Made by a program: the position numbers and the translations under genes
The notes under the pieces: generated by a model
The model's input: the letters and a program-made list of their open reading frames with translations, nothing else
The model's database searches: none
Told to the model about the DNA's origin: nothing
NCBI RefSeq assembly: GCF_000310145.2
Contig: NZ_AMXA01000016.1
Span: 1-64,000 of the forward strand
Direction: 5' to 3'
DNA length: 64,000 bases
DNA from: Thauera sp. 28
Lineage (GTDB): Bacteria; Pseudomonadota; Gammaproteobacteria; Burkholderiales; Rhodocyclaceae
Shown here: positions 37,381 to 46,380 of the stretch, one piece after another
How positions within the stretch are numbered: the stretch's first letter is position 1
How the letters are laid out: each line of letters begins with the position of its first letter

Positions 37381-40038
37381 ATGTCCAGCCACCACGCCCT
37401 GAGCACCGCCTTCGAACCGGCGTCGATCGCCGTCATCGGCGCTTCGGACTCACCCGGCTCGGTCGGCCGCATCATCTTCCGCAACCTGGTCGAGGGCGGC
37501 TACCGCGGCACGCTGCACGCGGTGAACCCGAAGTACGAGCGCATCCAGGACCACCCCTGCCATCGCTCGATCGAGGACATCGGCCGCCCGGTCGACCTCG
37601 CCATCATTGCCACGCCCGCGCGCATGCTGCACAACGTCACTGCCCAGTGCGGGCGCAGCGGTGTGCGCAATGCCATCATCGTCGGCGCCACCGGGCGCAC
37701 ACTCGAGCGCCGCATCATCGAGACCGCGCGTGAAAGCGGCTTGCGCCTGCTCGGACCCGGCAGCCTGGGTATCGCCCGCCCGGGCAGCGGGCTCAACGCC
37801 GCGCTCACCCGCATCGCGGTCAAGCCGGGCGAAATCGCCCTGGTGTCGCAGTCGGGCGCACTGTGCTCGGTCGTGCTGGACTGGGCCTCCACACAGGGCG
37901 TGGGCTTCTCGTCGGTGATCTCGCTCGGCGGCACCGTGGACATCGACTTCGGCGAGACCCTCGAATACCTGACCCACGACCCGCAGACACGCTACATCCT
38001 GCTCTACGTCGACCACGTCCGTAATGCCCGCCACTTCATGAGCGCACTGCGCTCGGCGGCACGCATCAAGCCGATCATCGTGCTCAAGGCGGGCCGTCAC
38101 GGCGCGGACGAGAACGACACGACCGCAGCTGCACACGGTGGACTCGCCGACGTGGTTTTCGACGCGGCCATGCGCCGTGCGGGGGTGGTACGGGTCAACA
38201 ATCTCGACCAATTGTTCTTCGCCACCAAGGCGCTCTCCTGCGGCTTCCGTCCGCGCGAGGACAGCCTCGCCATCGTCTCCAACGGCAGCGGCCCGGCCGA
38301 CCTCGCCGCCGACCGCGCCAAGGACCTCGGCACCACCCTGGTCAATCTCGGCTCGCCCACCATCGCGGCACTCGAGCGCCTGGGCGGACGCGAGCGCCGC
38401 AGCCACAACCCGCTCGACCTCGGCGGCGACGCGAGTCCGCAACGCTATCGCGACGCCATCCTGGCACTCGCCGAGGACGCCGCAGTGACCAACCTGCTGG
38501 TGATCCTGTCGCCGCATGCCCTCGTGGAGCCGGTCGAAGTCGCCCAGGAGATCATCGACCTCTCGGCGCAGCTGCGGCTCAAGCTGTGCTGCTGCTGGAT
38601 GGGCGGCGGCCAGGTGGCCGAGGCGCGCAGCCTGCTCGAACAGGCCGGCATCCCGGTATTCAGCGCCCCTGAGGCCGCGGTCGAGTTGTTCCACGACATC
38701 TCCCGCTTCCATCACAGCCAGACACTGCTGCTGCAGACCGCGGGCGGCGGCGCGGCGGCCTACCGTCGCAGCGGCGGGGCACGCGTGCTGATCGAAACCT
38801 TGCTCAACCAGCGCCGCCACACCCTGTCGGCGATGGAGTCCAAGGCCCTGCTACGCAGCTACGGCATCGCGGTCACGCCCACCACGGTCGCCCACGATGC
38901 CACCCAGGCCCTGTTCGTCGCCGAGCAGGTCGGCTTCCCGGTGGCGATGAAGGTCGACGCTGCCGAGCTTGCCAGCAAGTCGGAGTCGGGCGGCGTACGC
39001 CTCAACATCAACACCGCCGAATCGGTGTGGAGCGCCTACCACGACATCGTCGATGCGGTCCGCCTGCGCCACCCCGAGGCGCACATCACGGGCGTAGCGA
39101 TCGAGCCCTACCTGTACCGGCCGCGCGCCCGCGAGTTCAGCATCCAGGTCGTACGCGACGCCATCTTCGGCCCGGTGATCAGTCTCGGGCCAGAGGACGC
39201 CTCGGCGCCACGCACCTTTGCGCTGCCGCCGCTCAACCCGGTGCTGGCGCGCGACCTCATCGACACGGCTATGCCGACTGCGCCGCGCGGCCCCCGCAGC
39301 CCTGCGGGCACGCTCAACCGCGCCGCCGTCGAGCAGGTGCTGGTATCGGTGTCCGACCTGGTGTGCGAATTGCCCTGGGTGCGCGAACTGGAGATCGGCC
39401 CGCTCATCATCGACGCTGAGGGTGCAGTGGCGGCGGACGCGCGCGTCGTCATCGACCAGGGCCTGCCTGCCGGCAGCGACCGCTATGCCCACATGGCGAT
39501 CCATCCCTATCCGCTGCACCTCGTCCAGGACTGGAAGGTCGGCGACGGCCGCGCCGTGCGCACCCGCCCGATACGCCCGGAAGACGCCGGGCTGCTGCTG
39601 GCCTTCTTCAACGGCCTGAGCGCCGAGACCCGCTACATGCGCTTCATGGAGGAGCTGGACGAACTCAGCCCGGCGATGGTCGCGCGCTTCACGCAGATCG
39701 ACTACGACCGCGAGATGGCACTGATCGCCACGACGCCCGACGACGCGGGTACCGAGCAGATGATCGGCAGCGCGCGCTATGCGCTCGCTGCCGATGGCGA
39801 GTCGGTCGAGTTCGCCCTCGTCGTCGCCGACGGCTGGCAGCGCTTCGGCCTCGGCCGCCGACTCATGGGGGCGCTCATCGAAGTCGCCCGCGCCAAGGGC
39901 TATCGCAGCATCTTCGGCGACGTGCTCGGCAACAACCCGAAGATGCTGCGCCTGATGCACGGCCTCGGCTTCCTGGTCCAGCCCCACCCCGAGGAGAGCG
40001 CGCTGCGGCGGGTCGTCAAGGCGCTGCACGGCAAGTGA
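37381..40038 (+). CDS. NDP-forming acyl-CoA synthetase fused to a GNAT acetyltransferase (Pat/AcsA-like)
   Basis: This 885-aa protein starts with a CoA-binding domain (FEPASIAVIGASDSPGSVG). Succinyl-CoA ligase-like domains follow (LVSQSGALCSVVLDW), then an ATP-grasp domain (about 480-690: VGFPVAMKVDAAEL) and a C-terminal GNAT domain (from about 725: VRTRPIRPEDAGLLLAFF, WQRFGLGRRLMGALIEVAR). The segment TAAAHGGLADVVFDAA keeps a histidine where active ADP-forming synthetases have the phosphorylated histidine, whereas the protein acetyltransferase Pat has lost it. It may act as a CoA ligase, as a lysine acetyltransferase acting on ligases such as PaaK, or both. A PaaX-type operator precedes it. 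Confidence 0.85.
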   Translation: MSSHHALSTAFEPASIAVIGASDSPGSVGRIIFRNLVEGGYRGTLHAVNPKYERIQDHPCHRSIEDIGRPVDLAIIATPARMLHNVTAQCGRSGVRNAIIVGATGRTLERRIIETARESGLRLLGPGSLGIARPGSGLNAALTRIAVKPGEIALVSQSGALCSVVLDWASTQGVGFSSVISLGGTVDIDFGETLEYLTHDPQTRYILLYVDHVRNARHFMSALRSAARIKPIIVLKAGRHGADENDTTAAAHGGLADVVFDAAMRRAGVVRVNNLDQLFFATKALSCGFRPREDSLAIVSNGSGPADLAADRAKDLGTTLVNLGSPTIAALERLGGRERRSHNPLDLGGDASPQRYRDAILALAEDAAVTNLLVILSPHALVEPVEVAQEIIDLSAQLRLKLCCCWMGGGQVAEARSLLEQAGIPVFSAPEAAVELFHDISRFHHSQTLLLQTAGGGAAAYRRSGGARVLIETLLNQRRHTLSAMESKALLRSYGIAVTPTTVAHDATQALFVAEQVGFPVAMKVDAAELASKSESGGVRLNINTAESVWSAYHDIVDAVRLRHPEAHITGVAIEPYLYRPRAREFSIQVVRDAIFGPVISLGPEDASAPRTFALPPLNPVLARDLIDTAMPTAPRGPRSPAGTLNRAAVEQVLVSVSDLVCELPWVRELEIGPLIIDAEGAVAADARVVIDQGLPAGSDRYAHMAIHPYPLHLVQDWKVGDGRAVRTRPIRPEDAGLLLAFFNGLSAETRYMRFMEELDELSPAMVARFTQIDYDREMALIATTPDDAGTEQMIGSARYALAADGESVEFALVVADGWQRFGLGRRLMGALIEVARAKGYRSIFGDVLGNNPKMLRLMHGLGFLVQPHPEESALRRVVKALHGK

Positions 40039-40057
40039 GCGCTCCCGCGCCGCAGCC

Positions 40058-41539
40058 TCAGCCGAGTGCTGCCTCGAGGCGTTCGCAGATCGTGCGCAGC
40101 ACCTTGATGCGGGCGAAATGCTTGTCGTCAGCCTCGACCAGGGTCCACGGCGCGTACTCGGTGCTGGTGCGATCGACCATGTCGCACACCGCACGGCTGT
40201 ACTCGTCCCACTTGTCGCGGTTGCGCCAGTCCTCCTCGGTGATCTTGAAGTGCTTGTGCGGCTCGGATTCACGCTCCTTGAAGCGGGCGAGTTGCTCGTC
40301 CTTGCTGATCGCAAGCCAGAACTTGACGACAACCGCGCCGGCACTCGCCAGTTCGTCCTCGAAGTCGTTGATCTCGGCGTAGGCACGCATCCAGTCGGCC
40401 TCGGAACAGAAGCCCTCGACGCGCTCGACCAGCACACGGCCATACCAGGAGCGGTCGAATACGACCACTTTGCCGCGCCGCGGCAGGTGGCGCCAGAAGC
40501 GCCACAAGTAGGGCTGAGCGCTTTCTTCGTCGGTCGGCGCCGCGACCGGGATGACGCGGTACTGGCGCGCATCGAGCGCGCCGACCACGCGGCGGATCGC
40601 GCCGCCCTTGCCCGCCGCATCCATGCCTTCGAACACCAGCACCAGCGCGCGCGTGCGAAACGCCGGCGAGCGCGACAGCAGGGCAAGTCGCCCCTGCAGG
40701 CGCTCGAGCTGGTCGTCGTAGTCCTTGCGTTTCATGTCCTGGCGCACGAGCGCGTCGAGCACATTGAGCCCATCGACGCGCGGCGGCAGCGGCGCGACCG
40801 ACAGCCGCGGCGTCCAGTGCTGGGATGCGGCATCGAGCCGGCGGCGCAGCGCCGACAACAGCGTGCGGCCGACGAACAGGGCGCGGTAGTTGGCGTCCGA
40901 GCCATCCACGATCAGCCAGGGCGCCGCAGCCGTGCTCGTCGTCCGCAACACATGCCCCGCCACCTCCCGGTAGCGCTCGTAAAGGTTGTAGTAGCGCCAG
41001 TCGCGCTCGGTCACCCGCCAGCGCGTGCGCGGATCCTTCTCGAGCGCCTTCAGGCGCGCCTTCTGTGCGTCCCGCGGCAGATGGAACCAGAACTTGATCA
41101 GCAGCACGCCCTCTTGCGCGAGCATCGACTCGAAACGGCGGATGTCGTCGAGGCGCTTGTCGAGCTCGGCCTTCTTCGAGGTCCGGTCGACGCGCTCGAA
41201 GATGGGCTGGGTATACCAGTTGCCGAACATGACGGCGATCTTTCCGCGCGGCGGCAGCGCCCGCCAGAAGCGCCACATGTAGGGGCGCTCCGACTCCTCC
41301 GCGCTCGGCGCGTCAAACGCCCAGGTCTGGATGTGGCGCGGATCCATCCACTCGTTGAGCAGGTTCACCGTCTCACCCTTGCCGGCCTTGTCGACGCCAT
41401 TGACGAGGACGACGACGGCGAACTGCCTGAGTTCGAGCAGGTCCAGCTGCGCATCGAGCAGCTCTGCACGCAATGCCGGCACCGCCTGGCGGTAGGTGTC
41501 CTTGTCGGTGCTATGGCCAAGCTCTGCAGATTCGAACAT
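40058..41539 (-). CDS. pap: Polyphosphate:AMP phosphotransferase (tandem PPK2 domains)
   Basis: This 493-aa protein contains two PPK2 kinase modules, each with a Walker A (GVDKAGKG near residue 49; GMDAAGKG near 310) and a Walker B/lid block (GNWYTQPIFERV; DRSWYGRVLVERV). Two-domain class II PPK2 enzymes phosphorylate AMP to ADP with polyphosphate; usually only the C-terminal module is fully active. Here the N-terminal module has GNWY where the active one has DRSWY. GGGGGAGGGGGA precedes the ATG at 41539. It lies downstream of rsmE. Confidence 0.88.
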   Translation of the reverse strand: MFESAELGHSTDKDTYRQAVPALRAELLDAQLDLLELRQFAVVVLVNGVDKAGKGETVNLLNEWMDPRHIQTWAFDAPSAEESERPYMWRFWRALPPRGKIAVMFGNWYTQPIFERVDRTSKKAELDKRLDDIRRFESMLAQEGVLLIKFWFHLPRDAQKARLKALEKDPRTRWRVTERDWRYYNLYERYREVAGHVLRTTSTAAAPWLIVDGSDANYRALFVGRTLLSALRRRLDAASQHWTPRLSVAPLPPRVDGLNVLDALVRQDMKRKDYDDQLERLQGRLALLSRSPAFRTRALVLVFEGMDAAGKGGAIRRVVGALDARQYRVIPVAAPTDEESAQPYLWRFWRHLPRRGKVVVFDRSWYGRVLVERVEGFCSEADWMRAYAEINDFEDELASAGAVVVKFWLAISKDEQLARFKERESEPHKHFKITEEDWRNRDKWDEYSRAVCDMVDRTSTEYAPWTLVEADDKHFARIKVLRTICERLEAALG

Positions 41540-41601
41540 TCCCCCTCCCCCTTCGATCTTCGTTGTCGCGCCGCGGGCGCTGTGCGGACCTGCCGATCCG
41601 T

Positions 41602-42324
41602 TCAGTAGTCGCCCCAGCGCGCCTGCAGCACCGCCAGCGCCGCCAGACCTGCGGTCTCGGTGCGCAGTACGCGGGGGCCGAGCACGATGCGCCGGCAGCC
41701 AGCAGCATCGAAAGCAGCCAGTTCGCCCTCGCTCCACCCCCCCTCGGGACCGACAAGCAGGTGAACCGGCCCCGCGGGCGGCGGCTCTTGCGCAAGCCCC
41801 ACCCGCCCACCCGGGGCCAGCACGTAGTTGGTCGCCGCCCTGTTCGCGGCGAGCCATTGCAGCACCGGCTGCATCGGCCGCAGCTGGGGAATGCGGTTGC
41901 GACCGCACTGCTCGCAGGCCGACACCGCGACCTGCTGCCAATGCGCCAGCCGCTTGTCCGCGCGCTCGCCGGCCAGGCGCAACACCGAGCGCTCAGCCTG
42001 CACCGGCTGGACAGCGGCGACGCCGAGCTCGACCGCCTTCTGCACCACCCAGTCCATCTTGTCGCCCGTGGCCAGGGCCTGCACCAGCACCACCTGCAGC
42101 GGCGACTCGCGCTCGATGTCGCGCCGCGCCCCGAGACGCGCGAACGCGGCCTTGCCGCGCACCACCAGCTCGGCATCGACCTCGCCGCCATGGCCGTCGA
42201 AAAGCACCAGACCAGCCCCGTCCGGCAGCCGCAGAACACGCACCGCGTGGTGTGCCAGCGCCTCCGGCAGGGCGACCTCGCCACCGTCCGGGAGGCGACC
42301 ATCAAAGTGGAATCGTGAAATCAT
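41602..42324 (-). CDS. rsmE: 16S rRNA (uracil-1498 N3)-methyltransferase RsmE
   Basis: This 240-aa SPOUT methyltransferase has an N-terminal PUA-like domain and the C-terminal knot with VHLLVGPEGGWSEGELAAF and VLGPRVLRTETAGLAAL. It methylates U1498 of 16S rRNA in assembled 30S subunits. The start MISRFHFDG at 42324 fits the family; it is divergent from the inositol-monophosphatase gene, 50 bases away. Confidence 0.94.
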   Translation of the reverse strand: MISRFHFDGRLPDGGEVALPEALAHHAVRVLRLPDGAGLVLFDGHGGEVDAELVVRGKAAFARLGARRDIERESPLQVVLVQALATGDKMDWVVQKAVELGVAAVQPVQAERSVLRLAGERADKRLAHWQQVAVSACEQCGRNRIPQLRPMQPVLQWLAANRAATNYVLAPGGRVGLAQEPPPAGPVHLLVGPEGGWSEGELAAFDAAGCRRIVLGPRVLRTETAGLAALAVLQARWGDY

Positions 42325-42374
42325 CGTAAAATTATAGGCCCGAGCATCGCTCCCCCGAGCGCAAGGAGTTCCGC

Positions 42375-43184
42375 ATGCCCACTGCAGCCATACGCCTGTC
42401 CCGCGCCCGCGCCCTCGAATCGATGGTGCGCGAGGTGGCACGCGAGGAAATCCTGCCCCGTTATCTCAAGTCAGCACGCAACCGCAAGGCAGACGGCTCG
42501 CTGTTTACCGAGGCCGACGTCGAGTCCCAGCGCCGCTTCAGCGAAGAGCTGCCCAAGCTGCTGCCCGGCGCGGTGCTAGGCGAGGAAATGACCGCGGCCG
42601 AGCAGGCCCACCTGTGGAACGAGGGCGCTCGCGGCCTGTGGTGCATCGACCCGATCGACGGCACCACCAACTTCGCCAACGGCATCCCGCTGTTCGCGGT
42701 TTCGATCGCCTACCTGATCGACCATCAGCCGGTGATCGGCGTGGTGTACAACCCGATCACCGACGAATCCTTCTACGCCGCACGCGGCGCGGGCGCCTTC
42801 CTCAACGGCGCAGAGCTGCCACTGCGCGGCGGTGCGGCCAGCCTGCGCGATGCCGTCGCCGGCGTGGACTTCAAGCGCATCAGCCACCACTTGGGCGACG
42901 AACTCGCGGTGCGCCCGCCTTATTACTCGCAGCGCAACTTCGGCTCGAGCGCGCTCGAATGGTGCTTCGTCGCCGCCGGCCGGCTCGATGTCTATCTGCA
43001 CGGCGGACAGATGCTGTGGGACTACGCCGCTGGCCGCCTCATCCTCGCCGAGGCCGGCGGCCAGGCCGAAGCGCTCGACGGTGGCGAACTCATGGCCGGC
43101 CCGGCCATCAAGCGCGGCGTGATCGCAGCGGTCACGCCCTCGCTATTCACCGAGTGGTCGGCGTGGGTGAAGGGACGCTCCTGA
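42375..43184 (+). CDS. Inositol monophosphatase-family sugar phosphatase
   Basis: This 269-aa Li-sensitive phosphatase-fold protein has the metal motifs GEEM, DPIDGTTNFANG (DPIDGTT) and WDYAAGRLILAEAGG. Substrates in the family include inositol phosphate, histidinol phosphate, PAP and fructose or sedoheptulose bisphosphates, and sequence alone does not choose. It sits 86 bases before phosphoribulokinase and so may serve a sugar bisphosphate step. cbbF lies elsewhere as a true class I FBPase. Confidence 0.85.
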   Translation: MPTAAIRLSRARALESMVREVAREEILPRYLKSARNRKADGSLFTEADVESQRRFSEELPKLLPGAVLGEEMTAAEQAHLWNEGARGLWCIDPIDGTTNFANGIPLFAVSIAYLIDHQPVIGVVYNPITDESFYAARGAGAFLNGAELPLRGGAASLRDAVAGVDFKRISHHLGDELAVRPPYYSQRNFGSSALEWCFVAAGRLDVYLHGGQMLWDYAAGRLILAEAGGQAEALDGGELMAGPAIKRGVIAAVTPSLFTEWSAWVKGRS

Positions 43185-43269
43185 GCGCCCCCGCTCCTCT
43201 GCACGCACCCGCGAATACATCCCAAGCCCGCAACACCCCACAGCCGTCGGCCGTAGGCGGAGAACCCCC

Positions 43270-44145
43270 ATGTCCATGAAGCACCCCATCATCGCGGTCA
43301 CCGGCTCTTCGGGCGCGGGCACCACCACGGTCAAGCACACCTTCGAGGCGATCTTCCATCGCGAGAACGTGAACCCCGCAATCGTCGAGGGCGACAGCTT
43401 CCACCGCTACACCCGCGCCGAGATGAAAACGCTCATCGAGGACGCCGAACGCGCAGGCCAGCGCGGCATCAGCCACTTCGGCCCGGAAGCCAACCTGCTT
43501 GCAGACCTCGAGAGCCTGTTCCGCTCCTACGGTGACGCCGCCACCGGTCGCCGCCGCTACTACATACACAACGAGGCGCAGTCGATGCGCTGGAACCTGC
43601 CGATGGGTACCTTCACCGAATGGGAAGACCTGCCGGTCGGCACCGACTGCCTGTTCTACGAGGGCCTGCATGGGGCCGTCGTAACCGACAGCACCGACGT
43701 GGCGCGCCATGTCGACCTGTTGATCGGCGTCGTACCCACGATCAACCTGGAGTGGATCCAGAAGCTGCACCGCGACACCAAGCTGCGCGGCTACACCGCC
43801 GAGGCCGTGCAGGACACCATCCTGCGCCGCATGCACGACTACGTGCATTACATCGTGCCGCAGTTCGCCCGCACCCACATCAACTTCCAGCGCGTGCCGG
43901 TCGTCGACACTTCCAACCCCTTCATCGCCCGCGACGTGCCGACCCAGGATGAATCCATGGTGGTGATCCGCTTCAAGGATCCGCGCGGCGTCGACTTCCC
44001 CTACCTGCTGCGCATGATCCACGACGCCTTCATGAGCCGGGCCAACACCATCGTGATTCCGGGCGGCAAGCTCGACCTGGCCATGCAACTGATCCTCACC
44101 CCGCTGATCTGGAAGCTCATGGAACGACGCCGGCAGTGGGTATGA
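43270..44145 (+). CDS. Phosphoribulokinase, copy 1
   Basis: This 291-aa class I (bacterial) phosphoribulokinase has the P-loop [12 protein letters not shown] and conserved blocks [29 protein letters not shown] and SRANTIVIPGGKLDLAMQL. It makes ribulose-1,5-bisphosphate from ribulose-5-phosphate and ATP. It is clearly paralogous, end to end, with the copy at 58749, the second half being almost unchanged. It lacks adjacent RuBisCO genes but heads a run of transketolase, GAPDH, PGK and aldolase. A chemoreceptor gene intervenes. Confidence 0.93.
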   Translation: MSMKHPIIAVTGSSGAGTTTVKHTFEAIFHRENVNPAIVEGDSFHRYTRAEMKTLIEDAERAGQRGISHFGPEANLLADLESLFRSYGDAATGRRRYYIHNEAQSMRWNLPMGTFTEWEDLPVGTDCLFYEGLHGAVVTDSTDVARHVDLLIGVVPTINLEWIQKLHRDTKLRGYTAEAVQDTILRRMHDYVHYIVPQFARTHINFQRVPVVDTSNPFIARDVPTQDESMVVIRFKDPRGVDFPYLLRMIHDAFMSRANTIVIPGGKLDLAMQLILTPLIWKLMERRRQWV

Positions 44146-44241
44146 AAGCGCTCAAGTCAGCCCCCGGCGCGCCGTTAGCAGCATGAACGGCGCCGTCCGC
44201 GGGACTGCTGCCCCACCCCGACTCACAAGGATCGACCAGCC

Positions 44242-46242
44242 ATGCCCGGAATGTTGTCCAGCCTTCGTGCAAAGCTGCTGACCGCCACGCTTGCAGTGGT
44301 GGCTACAGGTTTCACCGTCACCATCGGCGTGATGTCCTACCAGAGCTACAACGCCGTGCTCGAGCAAGGTGACATTCGCGCCAAGCGCACCGCCGAACTC
44401 GCAGCCAAGACCGTATCGCAGCACCTCGACCATTCGATGACCACCGCACTCGGCCTGCGCCATGTGCTCGAAGGCCTGCGCAGCCACGGCGCGACCGACC
44501 GCGATGCGGTCAATGCCATCCTGCGCCGCCAGCTCGACGGCAATCCAGCCCTGCTTGGCCTGTTCACCGGCTGGGAGCCCGATGCCTTTGACGGTGATGA
44601 CGAACAGTTCGCCAACACCCCCGGTCACGATGCCAGCGGCCGTCTGGTGCCTTACTGGAACCGGGGCGACGGCAGCCTCGCAGTGGAGCCGCTGGTCGAC
44701 TACGACCAGGCTGGCGCCGGTGACTATTACCAGACCCCCAAGCGCACCGGCCAAGCGTTTGTATCCGATCCGTACGAATACGAGGTGGGGGGTCGCAAGA
44801 TGCTCATCGCCTCGCTGGTGCACCCCATCATGGTCGGGGGCCGCTTCCACGGCATCGCCGGCGCGGACATCGCACTCGATGCGATGGGTCAATGGCTTGG
44901 CGGCATCAAGCCTTTCGGCGTAGGCCATGTCACCGTCCTCAGCCAGTCGGGGACCATAGTCTATGGCCCCGACCGCAGTGCGGTCGGCAAGATGGCGAGC
45001 ACGCTGCCGGCTGCGGCGCTCAATGCCCTGGCCAGAGGGGAAGAGTACCGTTGGCTGGACGACGCCGGCATCAGCCACTTCCTCGAACGCATCGACATCA
45101 AGGGCGCCGAGCGCGCATGGGGAGCGATCGTATCGGTACCCCAACACGTCATCACCGCATCGGCGGATCAACTGCTGCGCACCGCAATCATGCTCGGCCT
45201 GCTCAGCCTGGCGCTGACTGCCGGCGTCATCTTTACCCTGTTGACCGCACTGACGCGCCCACTCAACCAACTCGCAGGGGCGATGGAAGAGCTCGCAGGT
45301 GGCGAGGGCGACCTCACCCGTCGCCTGGACATTCGCAGCAACGACGAACTCGGGCGTGTCGCTGGCAGCGTCAACGCCTTCCTGAGCACGCTGCAGCGCA
45401 TGTTCGTCGAGGTTCGCGACCAGAGCACGACCCTGGAGCACGGCCTGCGCACAGTCACCCAGGCAACCCAGCAGGTCGCGAGCAGCTCGCGCACCCTGGC
45501 AGGCACCTCCAGCAGCAACGCTGCCACCGTCGAGCAAGTCACCGTCTCCATCGGACATATCGCCGAACACGCCCGCGAAGCGGACGAAACCATGCTCCAT
45601 ACAAGCGCAGTGTCGCGTCGCAGCGCAGCGGCGGTGGGCGCCATGGAACAGCAGATGCAAGGCATTGGCTCCACAATGGAAGGACTTGCCGCCTCGCTCA
45701 GCGGGCTGGAGCAGCGCTCGGAGCAGATTGCCGGGGTCGCCCAGGTCATCCGCGACATCGCCGACCAGACCAATCTGCTGGCGCTCAATGCGGCCATCGA
45801 GGCCGCCCGGGCAGGCGAACAGGGTCGTGGCTTCGCCGTGGTCGCCGACGAGGTGCGCAAGCTGGCCGAACGCACCGGCTCAGCCACGCTGGAGATTCGT
45901 GCCACCATCGAGTCCATCCGCAACGAAACACAGGCGGCGGTCGACGGCATGAAGCAGGCTCGCAAGGCCGTCGACCTGGGGATGGTCAAAGCGCACGAGG
46001 TCGCCGGCGAGATCGGATCGATCGAGACACAGATGGACCAGGCGGCAGGGCGTGTCAGGGAGATCGCCGAAGCCACCCAGGAGCAAAGCGCCGCCGCCAC
46101 ACAGCTGGCACAGTCGATCGAGGAGGCCTCGCTCATGGTGCAGACCACCGATGAAGCCATTCAGGACGCCTCGAATACCATCGACGAACTCGGACAGACT
46201 GCCGAACGCCTCGGCAAGCTGGTGGGGCGCTTCCGCCTCTAG
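44242..46242 (+). CDS. Methyl-accepting chemotaxis protein with a Cache-type sensor domain
   Basis: This 666-aa receptor has an N-terminal membrane segment (residues 10-33) and a periplasmic dCache-like domain (about 40-310: [36 protein letters not shown]). A second membrane segment lies at about 312-334, followed by a HAMP domain and a signalling domain with the hairpin tip [20 protein letters not shown]. The residues that would show ligand are not conclusive; dCache receptors often sense amino acids or carboxylates. It is placed between phosphoribulokinase and transketolase and has its own ribosome-binding site. Confidence 0.92.
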   Translation: MPGMLSSLRAKLLTATLAVVATGFTVTIGVMSYQSYNAVLEQGDIRAKRTAELAAKTVSQHLDHSMTTALGLRHVLEGLRSHGATDRDAVNAILRRQLDGNPALLGLFTGWEPDAFDGDDEQFANTPGHDASGRLVPYWNRGDGSLAVEPLVDYDQAGAGDYYQTPKRTGQAFVSDPYEYEVGGRKMLIASLVHPIMVGGRFHGIAGADIALDAMGQWLGGIKPFGVGHVTVLSQSGTIVYGPDRSAVGKMASTLPAAALNALARGEEYRWLDDAGISHFLERIDIKGAERAWGAIVSVPQHVITASADQLLRTAIMLGLLSLALTAGVIFTLLTALTRPLNQLAGAMEELAGGEGDLTRRLDIRSNDELGRVAGSVNAFLSTLQRMFVEVRDQSTTLEHGLRTVTQATQQVASSSRTLAGTSSSNAATVEQVTVSIGHIAEHAREADETMLHTSAVSRRSAAAVGAMEQQMQGIGSTMEGLAASLSGLEQRSEQIAGVAQVIRDIADQTNLLALNAAIEAARAGEQGRGFAVVADEVRKLAERTGSATLEIRATIESIRNETQAAVDGMKQARKAVDLGMVKAHEVAGEIGSIETQMDQAAGRVREIAEATQEQSAAATQLAQSIEEASLMVQTTDEAIQDASNTIDELGQTAERLGKLVGRFRL

Positions 46243-46380
46243 CATTCCTTCGACATATCCCCCTGCAGTTGGCGCCAGCGCGCGCAGTTGCAGGGCCGTG
46301 GTTCCTGAATTTCCAAAAATGCCGAGGTTTCAGCGATAATTCTGGTTTTTTCCAGCCGCCCCGGCGGCGTCGAGGCAACC

